Shown: positions 1 through 5,088 of the stretch, piece after piece | How the letters are laid out: each line of letters opens with the position of its first letter | Numbering within the stretch: the first letter of the stretch is position 1 | The notes under the pieces: generated by a model | What the model was told of the DNA's origin: nothing | What the model saw: only the letters and a program-made list of their open reading frames with translations | Databases searched by the model: none | Assembly (NCBI GenBank): GCA_001794935.1 | Contig: MGLY01000086.1 | Span: 43,784 to 51,210, forward strand | Direction of reading: 5' to 3' | From: Chlamydiae bacterium RIFCSPHIGHO2_12_FULL_49_9 | Lineage (GTDB): Bacteria > Chlamydiota > Chlamydiia > Chlamydiales > SM23-39 | Length of the DNA stretch: 7,427 bases | Made by a program: the position numbers and the translations under genes

Positions 1-861
1 CGAGTTCTCTTTGAGAACTTAACGCCACTTTACCCAAATAAGCGCCTTGTAATGGAAACGACAAGAGAGAGGCTCTCCACTCGCGTGCTCGATCTCGCAG
101 CGCCGATCGGAAAAGGGCAGCGCGGACTGATCGTCGCTCCCCCCAAATCAGGTAAAACGATCCTGATGCAGCACATTGCAAACGGCATCGAGGTGAACAA
201 CCCCGAGGTCACTCTCATGGTCCTTCTCATCGACGAGCGCCCCGAGGAAGTCACCGACATGATCCGCACCGTAAAAGGAGAGGTCATTGCCTCTACCTTT
301 GACGAGCCGCCCGAAAGACACGTTCAAATCGCTGAGATGGCAATTGAGAAAGCGAGAAGACTCGTCGAGTGCGGCTATGATGTTGTGATCCTTCTCGACA
401 ATATCACGCGTCTGGCCCGCGCCTACAATACCGTCCAGCCCCACTCGGGGAAAATCCTCTCCGGCGGCGTCGACGCAAATGCACTCCACAAGCCAAAGCG
501 CTTTTTCGGAGCGGCCCGCAACGTCGAACAGGGCGGCTCCCTCACGATCATCGCAACAGCTCTGATCGACACGGGATCTCGTATGGACGAGGTGATCTTC
601 GAAGAATTTAAAGGAACGGGCAACATGGAACTCGTCCTCGATCGAAGATTGGCTGACCGGCGCCTCTATCCTGCAGTGGACCTTATCAAGAGCGGAACGC
701 GTAAAGAAGAACTTCTTTACCATCCGGCTGAGCTTGAGAAAATTTATCTCCTCCGCCAGGGAATCGCAGACCTCACTCCTGTCGACGCAATGAACTTACT
801 GACTGCCCGTTTGAAGAAGACAGCGTCGAACGCTGAGTTCCTTCTCTCAATGAAGGATTAG
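1..861 (+). CDS. rho: Transcription termination factor Rho, C-terminal part (5' end cut by the window)
   Basis: Rho is a hexameric RNA-dependent ATPase/translocase that ends transcription by pulling nascent RNA out of RNA polymerase in the cytoplasm. The frame is open from base 1 with Rho-like residues (VLFENLTPLYPNKRLVMET), so the ATG at 52 is internal and the gene starts outside the window. The 286 residues present hold the RecA-type ATPase core: Walker A APPKSGKT (bases 136-159), the segment LLIDERPEEVTDM, then STFDEPPERHVQ, the Walker B strand VVILLDNITRLARAYN near 382-429, the Q-loop/R-loop region SGGVDANALHKPKRFFGAARN, and the C-terminal SGTRKEELL region. The N-terminal primary RNA-binding domain is missing; E. 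coli Rho is about 419 residues, so roughly a third is absent. Walker A has Ser where many Rho proteins have Ala (APPKAGKT). Identity is very secure. Confidence 0.97.
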   Translation, partial: RVLFENLTPLYPNKRLVMETTRERLSTRVLDLAAPIGKGQRGLIVAPPKSGKTILMQHIANGIEVNNPEVTLMVLLIDERPEEVTDMIRTVKGEVIASTFDEPPERHVQIAEMAIEKARRLVECGYDVVILLDNITRLARAYNTVQPHSGKILSGGVDANALHKPKRFFGAARNVEQGGSLTIIATALIDTGSRMDEVIFEEFKGTGNMELVLDRRLADRRLYPAVDLIKSGTRKEELLYHPAELEKIYLLRQGIADLTPVDAMNLLTARLKKTASNAEFLLSMKD

Positions 862-867
862 TGGAGT

Positions 868-898
868 TTGCATCAAAAACCCTTTTTCTATAAAAGGG
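868..898 (+). promoter_or_regulatory. Possible promoter or small hairpin in the rho downstream gap
   Basis: The 57-base gap after rho holds TTGCAT (868-873), which can serve as a -35, and two poor -10 candidates: TATAAA at 889-894 (spacer 15) or TAAAAG at 891-896 (spacer 17). The same stretch contains a 7-bp inverted repeat, CCCTTTT (880-886) and AAAAGGG (892-898), with a 5-base loop and no T-run after it. It is therefore a poor intrinsic terminator. Either reading, or simple co-transcription with rho, is possible. This is inference from sequence only. Confidence 0.25.
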
Positions 899-918
899 AA
901 CTTGGGAGACTATTGAAT

Positions 919-1758
919 ATGCGAATCGTTACCCTGGTCATTGGTTGTCTTGCAATTCTTCTCGGCGGTTTTTGGTCTTGGAACGCATTTCCAAAGATCC
1001 GAACTAAAATTGAAGATTTCATCAGTTCAGGAACTTTTCAGACGCTGGAAGTTCGCTATTCGGCGGAAGCGATCATGGATGCGCACCGCAAAGAGCTCTT
1101 GAAAGATGGCGATCATGTCTTTCTAGAGCCGACCCTCAAGTTCATTCCTTACCTCCTGATGGATGTAAAATACAACCGCTCTCAAGACAAAACAGCGGAA
1201 GGCGTCATCCTTTGGGGGCTTGTCGACGGCGAAATGGTCATCAATACGGGGACGTGGGAAAAAACTCACGGGTTTACCGATTGCATCGCGACAAGCGCCA
1301 CTCGCCAAGAATTCAAGATCATCAACGCTCTTGCCTCTCGCGGCGGCGCTTGGGATCGGGAAGGACTTTCCAAATTTTTAAACATTGAAAACAACATTCT
1401 CGATAGCTGGGTCGACACGTGCCGCAAGAAAAGTCTGATCGTCCAAAACGGCAATACCTACCGTCTGCACATGCAGAATCCCAAACTCCAAGTCATTCCG
1501 GAGACAAAGCTTCAGCAGTGGCTTGTCACAAAGCCGACCAAAAGAGCGCTTCGCGTCCCGAACCGATATAGCCCCTCTCAGATCGAAAACATTGCCCGAG
1601 CCGCCTTCGGCAATGACTTTGCGATCCGCAAGACAACTAAAATTTTTCTACCCGTCTATAGCATCGTCGTCCAAAATCCGGACGGCTCTCAAATGACGAC
1701 CTACTGGAATGCCCTCAATGGCAAACGGCTCGCCTCGTCTCCCTACGACGTAGAATAG
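919..1758 (+). CDS. Membrane-anchored protein with winged-helix-like middle, chlamydial rho-adjacent hypothetical
   Basis: The function is unknown. I chose the ATG at 919 because GGGAG at 904-908 is a well-placed ribosome-binding site and the protein then starts directly with an export or anchor segment (MRIVTLVIGCLAILLGGFWSW). The frame also opens at a TTG at 868, but that start has no such site. The protein is 279 residues. Residues 4-20 form one hydrophobic helix, so it is probably inner-membrane anchored or exported. Residues about 131-187 read like a winged helix-turn-helix: FKIINALASRGG, then DREGLSKFLNIENNILDSWV, then KKSLIVQNGNTYRL. Residues 217-272 have alternating hydrophobic strands (FLPVYSIVVQNPDG, then YWNALNGKRL) that recall a PepSY-like fold. 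I recall a conserved hypothetical next to rho in Chlamydia, so orthology is likely but untested. It follows rho by 57 bases on the same strand. Confidence 0.85.
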   Translation: MRIVTLVIGCLAILLGGFWSWNAFPKIRTKIEDFISSGTFQTLEVRYSAEAIMDAHRKELLKDGDHVFLEPTLKFIPYLLMDVKYNRSQDKTAEGVILWGLVDGEMVINTGTWEKTHGFTDCIATSATRQEFKIINALASRGGAWDREGLSKFLNIENNILDSWVDTCRKKSLIVQNGNTYRLHMQNPKLQVIPETKLQQWLVTKPTKRALRVPNRYSPSQIENIARAAFGNDFAIRKTTKIFLPVYSIVVQNPDGSQMTTYWNALNGKRLASSPYDVE

Positions 1759-1763
1759 CGCCC

Positions 1764-1792
1764 TTGCTCAAAACAGCCAATTCGCGTAAGAT
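1764..1792 (+). promoter_or_regulatory. Promoter of tRNA-Ser
   Basis: TTGCTC (1764-1769) and TAAGAT (1787-1792) are separated by exactly 17 bases. They lie just after the stop codon of the upstream gene, with the tRNA 5' end 17 bases beyond the -10. This gives a predicted transcript start near 1799 and an RNA leader of about 10 bases. The -35 shares TTG with the sigma-70 type consensus and the -10 matches 4 of 6. Spacing and position make it the best promoter candidate in the window. Confidence 0.5.
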
Positions 1793-1809
1793 TTTCTCTT
1801 TGCTTTCAT

Positions 1810-1899
1810 GGAAAGATGGCTGAGTGGCCGAAGGCACGTCCCTGCTAAGGACGCATACTCCTAATCGGGGTATCGAGGGTTCAAATCCCTCTCTTTCCG
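1810..1899 (+). tRNA. tRNA-Ser, anticodon GCU
   Basis: This is a complete 90-base class II tRNA. The acceptor arms GGAAAGA (1810-1816) and TCTTTCC (1892-1898) pair perfectly, with discriminator G at 1899, as expected for serine. The anticodon stem is CGTCC/GGACG (1837-1841, 1849-1853) with loop CTGCTAA; the anticodon GCT at 1844-1846 reads AGC and AGU codons. The long variable arm typical of tRNA-Ser has a 7-bp stem, ATACTCC/GGGGTAT (1855-1861, 1867-1873, one G-U pair), with loop TAATC. The T arm is GAGGG-TTCAAAT-CCCTC (1875-1891). CCA is not encoded (GAATTC follows), so it must be added post-transcriptionally. The structured repeat starts 14 bases downstream, so 3' processing happens against that structure. 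Confidence 0.98.
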
Positions 1900-1933
1900 A
1901 ATTCCCTAAAATAGAAAAAGAAATAACAGGATC

Positions 1934-1948
1934 CTCGCGAAACGCGAG
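1934..1948. repeat. Side hairpin 1 of the nested element (left arm, outer)
   Basis: CTCGCG (1934-1939) and CGCGAG (1943-1948) form a perfect 6-bp stem with an AAA loop. It sits between the outer stem and the middle stem segment and faces side hairpin 4, which has a different sequence but the same 15-base size. Confidence 0.8.
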
Positions 1949-1957
1949 GGCAGGATC

Positions 1958-1971
1958 GCTGCTATCGCAGC
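1958..1971. repeat. Side hairpin 2 of the nested element (left arm, inner)
   Basis: GCTGC (1958-1962) and GCAGC (1967-1971) form a perfect 5-bp stem with loop TATC. It separates GGCAGGATC from GGCAGGATA and faces side hairpin 3. Confidence 0.8.
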
Positions 1972-2008
1972 GGCAGGATAGGAGAGAGAAAATTTCTTTT
2001 ATCCTGCC

Positions 2009-2019
2009 GGCGCTTCGCC
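2009..2019. repeat. Side hairpin 3 of the nested element (right arm, inner)
   Basis: GGCG (2009-2012) and CGCC (2016-2019) form a perfect 4-bp stem with loop CTT. It faces side hairpin 2 but differs from it in sequence. Confidence 0.75.
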
Positions 2020-2028
2020 GATCCTGCC

Positions 2029-2043
2029 CACTCGCCTCGAGTG
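2029..2043. repeat. Side hairpin 4 of the nested element (right arm, outer)
   Basis: CACTCG (2029-2034) and CGAGTG (2038-2043) form a perfect 6-bp stem with loop CCT. It lies between GATCCTGCC and the outer stem arm. Confidence 0.8.
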
Positions 2044-2069
2044 GATCCTGTTATTTCACTTTCTAACTT

Positions 2070-2102
2070 CCAAAAAACATCTCTTTTGGTAGTCTTCTTT
2101 TT
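2070..2102 (+). promoter_or_regulatory. dnaB leader: weak hairpin and U-rich tract, no Shine-Dalgarno
   Basis: Only 37 bases separate the TA boundary of the nested element from the dnaB start. They hold CCAAAA (2070-2075) and TTTTGG (2084-2089), a weak 6-bp hairpin with an 8-base loop, followed by TAGTCTTCTTTTT up to the ATG. No purine-rich ribosome-binding site and no convincing -35/-10 pair are visible. dnaB may depend on a promoter inside or before the repeat, or be translated from an unusual leader. The hairpin itself is weak evidence. Confidence 0.25.
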
Positions 2103-5024
2103 ATGGCTGACAACGAAAAGAAAATGCGCATCCCTCCCAACTCGAAAGAGTCGGAGATGATGGTTCTCGGCTGCATGCTGACGAGCGTGAACGCTCTCAA
2201 CATCGGAGCGGACAGTCTGGATGATTCTGATTTCTACTATACAGAACACCAAACCATTTACACCGTTCTTAAAGAAGCTTACCGCGCAGATAAACCGGCA
2301 GATATTCACCTGATTGGCGAAGAGCTCAAAAGAAGAGAGCGTCTCGACGCAGTGGGCGGCATTAGCTATCTCACAACGCTTGCTCAATATGCGGGCACCT
2401 CTGCTTTCATCGAGGAGTACATCAATCTCGTTCGGGAAAAATCCATTCTCCGCCAGATGATCGGAGCTGCCCAAACGATCGAAAGGGTAGCTCTCGAAGA
2501 GCCCGCCGATGTCCTTGCTGCCCTCGATTCAGCGCAGAGCCACTTCTTCAACATCTCCCAAGAAAATCAACAAAACTTGGGCCTTGCTCTCAAAGATCTT
2601 CTAACCGGACTTAAGGCTGAATCCAAACTCCCTTACTTGAAAGAACTTCAAGCGCGGCAGCAGCGCTATCAGGAAAAAGGTCCGGAAGATGCAGGAATTA
2701 CAGGCCTACCCACCCACTTTATCGATCTCGATAAAATGCTCAACGGCTTTAACACCTCTAACTTGATGATTCTCGCAGCGAGGCCCGCAATGGGTAAGTG
2801 CGTAGTTGGAGATACCTTGATTCTCGATCCGGAAACCGGCGCCTTAGTTCAAATCAAAGAAATGGTTGCAAACCGAACAGGAACAGTAGCGACGCTAAAC
2901 CCTAATTGGAAGCTTCAAAAGACTACCCCAGCTGCCTATGTAGCAGACGGAATCAAACCCACCTTCAAAATTACTACGGCTCTTGGGAAAGAAATTGAGG
3001 CGACAGCCGTTCACCCTCTTTTAACAGTCAAAGGGTGGAAGCGCTTAGAGGAGTTAAAAGTAGGAGATCGGATCGCTCTGCCGCGAAAGCTCCCCTATTT
3101 CGGCAAAAAGGAATGGCCTGACTATCAATTGAAAATTTTGGCTTATTTTATTGCCGATGGCGGCCTTACAAACACGGTCCCTGGCTTCACAAATACAAAT
3201 CCTAAAATCGTTGAAGACTTCAAAGAAGCAGCTCATGCATTTGGTCCGATCTCTATTCGCAAAAATGAGGGCGGAGGAAGAGCCCCCACATATTCTACTA
3301 GTTTAAACCGAGAGCCTCTTAGGGAATTAAAACAGCGTTTTTCTCAAGCTGCTAAATCTTTATCTCGTTTCCAAAAGAAAACGATGTCTCAGGTCGCTTC
3401 CTCTTTAGGTTTGTGTGGAACAAATCACTACCCATGGGCAAGCGGCGAAAATGCACCTTCCTATTCTGCTGCAATAGCTCTTGAAGAAACGTTTCCCGAA
3501 CTTCCTTCTTTCACAGAAGCCGTAAGAGAAAATCCAATTACAGTCTTCCTAAGAAAATGCGGCATCATGGGGAAAAATGCTCATCAAAAATTTCTCCCCT
3601 CCATCCTTTTTGAGCTGAAAAAAGAGAATCTAAGCCTTTTTATCAACCGCCTTTTCTCCTGCGATGGCACTGCCTACGTCGCTATTTGTGGAGGAAACCC
3701 TTTTGCGGTAATCGCTTATAGCAGTGTTTCTAAAACCTTGATTAAGCAGGTGCAACATTTGCTACTGCGTTTTGGCATTCTCTCTAAAATCCGAAAAAAG
3801 CAAGCAACAGCTAATTCAAAGACTTTCTCCTCTTTTGAGCTAGAGATTCACGGAAGAGAAGATTTGATCCGATTCTGCGAAGAAATCGGAATTCATGGGA
3901 AAGAAAAAGCCGTTGAATCTGTCCTTCAGAGAGCTCTTGCAACTCCATCCGGCTGGTCTAAAGACACTATGCCTCTTGAAACTTGGGATTTGATTCTGGC
4001 CAAAAAAGCAGACAGGAGTTGGCCCTCTCTTTTCAAAGCAAAAGGACTTGCCGCGCCTTCGAATTTACACGCGAGAAAGCGCTCTATTCGAAGAGACACA
4101 CTTAGTCGTATTGCCCACGTGTTGGACGATCCGGAACTGATGCAGCTCGCCTCTTCCGACGTGTATTGGGATCGAATTACAGAAATCACGCCGACCGGCG
4201 AGAAAGAAGTTTTCGATCTTTGCGTGCCCGAAACTCATAATTTTGTGGCCGGGGACATGATTGTTCACAACACAGCTCTAGCCCTCAACATCGCTGAAAA
4301 TATCTGCTTCCGCAACCACGTACCTGTTGGCGTGTTTTCTCTCGAGATGAGTGCCTCGCAACTTCTCCACAGAGTCATTTGCTCCCAATCAGAAGTGGAA
4401 TCAGACAAAATCCAAACTGGCTCTCTCAACGGCTCTGAATATCAGCGCATTGTCGCTGCCGTCAACAACATGCAAAAGCATGTGATGATCATCGACGATC
4501 AACCGGGACTTAAAATTACCGACCTCCGCGCCCGCGCTCGAAGAATGAAAGAGTCTCACGGCGTTGGATTCATCGTCATCGACTACCTCCAGCTCCTTTC
4601 AGGATCGGGAAACATGAGATCCGTCGAAAATAGACAGATTGAAATTTCAGAAATTTCCCGCATGCTGAAAAACCTCGCTCGCGAAATCAACGTGCCAATC
4701 CTCTGTCTTGCTCAGCTCTCTCGTAAAGTAGAAGAGCGGCAAGGCCACCGCCCCATGATGAGCGACTTGAGGGAATCGGGCAGCCTCGAACAGGACTCTG
4801 ACGTCGTAATGTTCCTCCTCCGCAGAGAATACTACGATCCATACGACAAGCCGGGCCTGGCCGAGCTCATCGTCGCAAAAAACCGCCACGGTGGAGTTGG
4901 CAGTGTTAATCTGGCATTCCGCAAAGAGATCGCCCAATTTGCCAACTATACACCGATTCACGGACAAGCTGAAGTTGGGAAAAAGAATAAAGAAGCTTTT
5001 TCCGCATTTTCTCCCGAAGACTGA
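2103..5024 (+). CDS. dnaB: Replicative DNA helicase DnaB, interrupted by an in-frame intein
   Basis: DnaB is the hexameric 5'-3' helicase that unwinds DNA at the replication fork and partners with primase DnaG. The 973-residue precursor should splice to 482 residues: extein N 1-232 and extein C 724-973, a normal DnaB length. The N-terminal domain (KESEMMVLGCMLTSVN) and a linker of roughly residues 110-185 precede the RecA-like domain. Walker A ARPAMGK^T is split by the intein between Lys232 and Thr724. In the C extein, FSLEMSASQL, Walker B FIVIDYLQLLSG (Asp827 of the precursor), LAQLSRKVEER, DLRESGSLEQDSDVV and the arginine-finger region KNRHGG are all intact. The start is ATG 2103; the frame has no other start codon upstream before a TAA at 2064, and Met8 (2124) is the only close alternative. 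The best-known DnaB intein (Synechocystis) interrupts the ESG^S motif, which is uninterrupted here. Without splicing the ATPase site would be broken. Confidence 0.97.
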   Translation: MADNEKKMRIPPNSKESEMMVLGCMLTSVNALNIGADSLDDSDFYYTEHQTIYTVLKEAYRADKPADIHLIGEELKRRERLDAVGGISYLTTLAQYAGTSAFIEEYINLVREKSILRQMIGAAQTIERVALEEPADVLAALDSAQSHFFNISQENQQNLGLALKDLLTGLKAESKLPYLKELQARQQRYQEKGPEDAGITGLPTHFIDLDKMLNGFNTSNLMILAARPAMGKCVVGDTLILDPETGALVQIKEMVANRTGTVATLNPNWKLQKTTPAAYVADGIKPTFKITTALGKEIEATAVHPLLTVKGWKRLEELKVGDRIALPRKLPYFGKKEWPDYQLKILAYFIADGGLTNTVPGFTNTNPKIVEDFKEAAHAFGPISIRKNEGGGRAPTYSTSLNREPLRELKQRFSQAAKSLSRFQKKTMSQVASSLGLCGTNHYPWASGENAPSYSAAIALEETFPELPSFTEAVRENPITVFLRKCGIMGKNAHQKFLPSILFELKKENLSLFINRLFSCDGTAYVAICGGNPFAVIAYSSVSKTLIKQVQHLLLRFGILSKIRKKQATANSKTFSSFELEIHGREDLIRFCEEIGIHGKEKAVESVLQRALATPSGWSKDTMPLETWDLILAKKADRSWPSLFKAKGLAAPSNLHARKRSIRRDTLSRIAHVLDDPELMQLASSDVYWDRITEITPTGEKEVFDLCVPETHNFVAGDMIVHNTALALNIAENICFRNHVPVGVFSLEMSASQLLHRVICSQSEVESDKIQTGSLNGSEYQRIVAAVNNMQKHVMIIDDQPGLKITDLRARARRMKESHGVGFIVIDYLQLLSGSGNMRSVENRQIEISEISRMLKNLAREINVPILCLAQLSRKVEERQGHRPMMSDLRESGSLEQDSDVVMFLLRREYYDPYDKPGLAELIVAKNRHGGVGSVNLAFRKEIAQFANYTPIHGQAEVGKKNKEAFSAFSPED
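2799..4271 (+). mobile_element. DnaB intein (491 aa) with LAGLIDADG homing endonuclease, P-loop insertion site
   Basis: The intein runs from Cys1 (codon 2799-2801) to Asn491 (4269-4271), with Thr as the +1 nucleophile. Splicing block A is CVVGDTLI. Block B is ATAVHPLLTVKGWKRLEEL with the TxxH His72. The C-terminal blocks are VFDLCVPETHNFVAGD (His480) and IVHN ending in His490-Asn491, so all expected catalytic residues are present. The B block and the end (DVYWDRITEITPTG, then VFDL) closely resemble the Synechocystis DnaB intein as I remember it, although that one sits at a different site. The endonuclease has both LAGLIDADG helices: LAYFIADGG (Asp120) and LFSCDGTAY (Asp289). LRKCGIMGKNAHQKFLP lies before the second and LLLRFGILSKI after it. 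A basic helix-rich segment (TWDLILAKKADRSWPSLF, then RRDTLSRIAHVLDD) before the splicing C-block is probably DNA-contacting. Hand counts give lower G+C in intein blocks (23/60 at 3301-3360, 22/60 at 3781-3840) than in extein blocks (31/60 at 4561-4620, 37/60 at 4741-4800), which fits acquisition. Confidence 0.95.
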
Positions 5025-5028
5025 ACCC

Positions 5029-5058
5029 TTGCACAATTTTATTGAATTCAGATAGATT
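5029..5058 (+). promoter_or_regulatory. Possible promoter of the glycosyltransferase pair
   Basis: Five bases after the dnaB stop, TTGCAC (5029-5034) is followed 18 bases later by TAGATT (5053-5058, 4 of 6 against TATAAT). The predicted start near 5065 would leave a leader of about 24 bases carrying the AGGAG ribosome-binding site. The surrounding CCCTTGCaCAA is close to the CCCTTGCtCAA found at the tRNA-Ser promoter (1761-1770). Support is sequence similarity and position only. Confidence 0.35.
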
Positions 5059-5088
5059 CGATGACTCCAAAATCAGGAGCGGATCCTT

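Larger units (their letters stand above)
1914..2063. mobile_element. MITE-like element with nested inverted repeats and four side hairpins
   Basis: This 150-bp element is almost entirely self-complementary. Terminal inverted repeats of 20 bp (1914-1933 and 2044-2063, two adjacent mismatches) are bounded by TA on both sides (1912-1913, 2064-2065), the duplication expected for Tc1/mariner- or IS630-type insertion. Inside, two more paired segments continue the stem: GGCAGGATC (1949-1957) with GATCCTGCC (2020-2028), and GGCAGGATA (1972-1980) with TATCCTGCC (2000-2008). Between the paired segments, each arm carries two local hairpins: 1934-1948, 1958-1971, 2009-2019 and 2029-2043. Every base from 1920 to 2057 falls in the main stem, a side hairpin or the apex (1981-1999). 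Long open frames crossing it on both strands arise from the repeat and are not genes. No transposase is encoded, so movement would need a trans-acting enzyme. Copy number cannot be seen here. Confidence 0.75.

Noticed and set aside
148..723. 191-codon - strand open frame
   Set aside because: It is antisense to highly conserved Rho sequence and has no recognisable protein features.
52..861. Rho starting at ATG 52
   Set aside because: The frame is open and Rho-like from base 1, so the ATG is internal and the gene is cut by the window edge.
868..918. N-terminal extension of the rho-adjacent protein from TTG 868
   Set aside because: The ATG at 919 has a good GGGAG site and starts directly with the hydrophobic segment. 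The extension overlaps a hairpin and promoter-like sequence.
1920..2057. CRISPR array
   Set aside because: The repeated blocks are only about 9 bases, are inverted between the arms, and the intervening sequences are themselves hairpins rather than spacers.
1914..2063. Ordinary intrinsic terminator of the tRNA
   Set aside because: It is far too long and branched, and no T-run follows the outer stem, though it may affect transcription.
1824..2066. 80-codon + strand open frame across tRNA-Ser and the repeat
   Set aside because: It begins inside the tRNA and is mostly the translated hairpin element; it has no independent coding support.
1962..2474. 170-codon - strand open frame
   Set aside because: It lies antisense to the dnaB 5' end and runs into the repeat. 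The dnaB frame is clearly the real one.
4600..4606. CAGGATC inside dnaB, matching the repeat junction block
   Set aside because: A 7-base match in coding sequence with no surrounding inverted structure is expected by chance.
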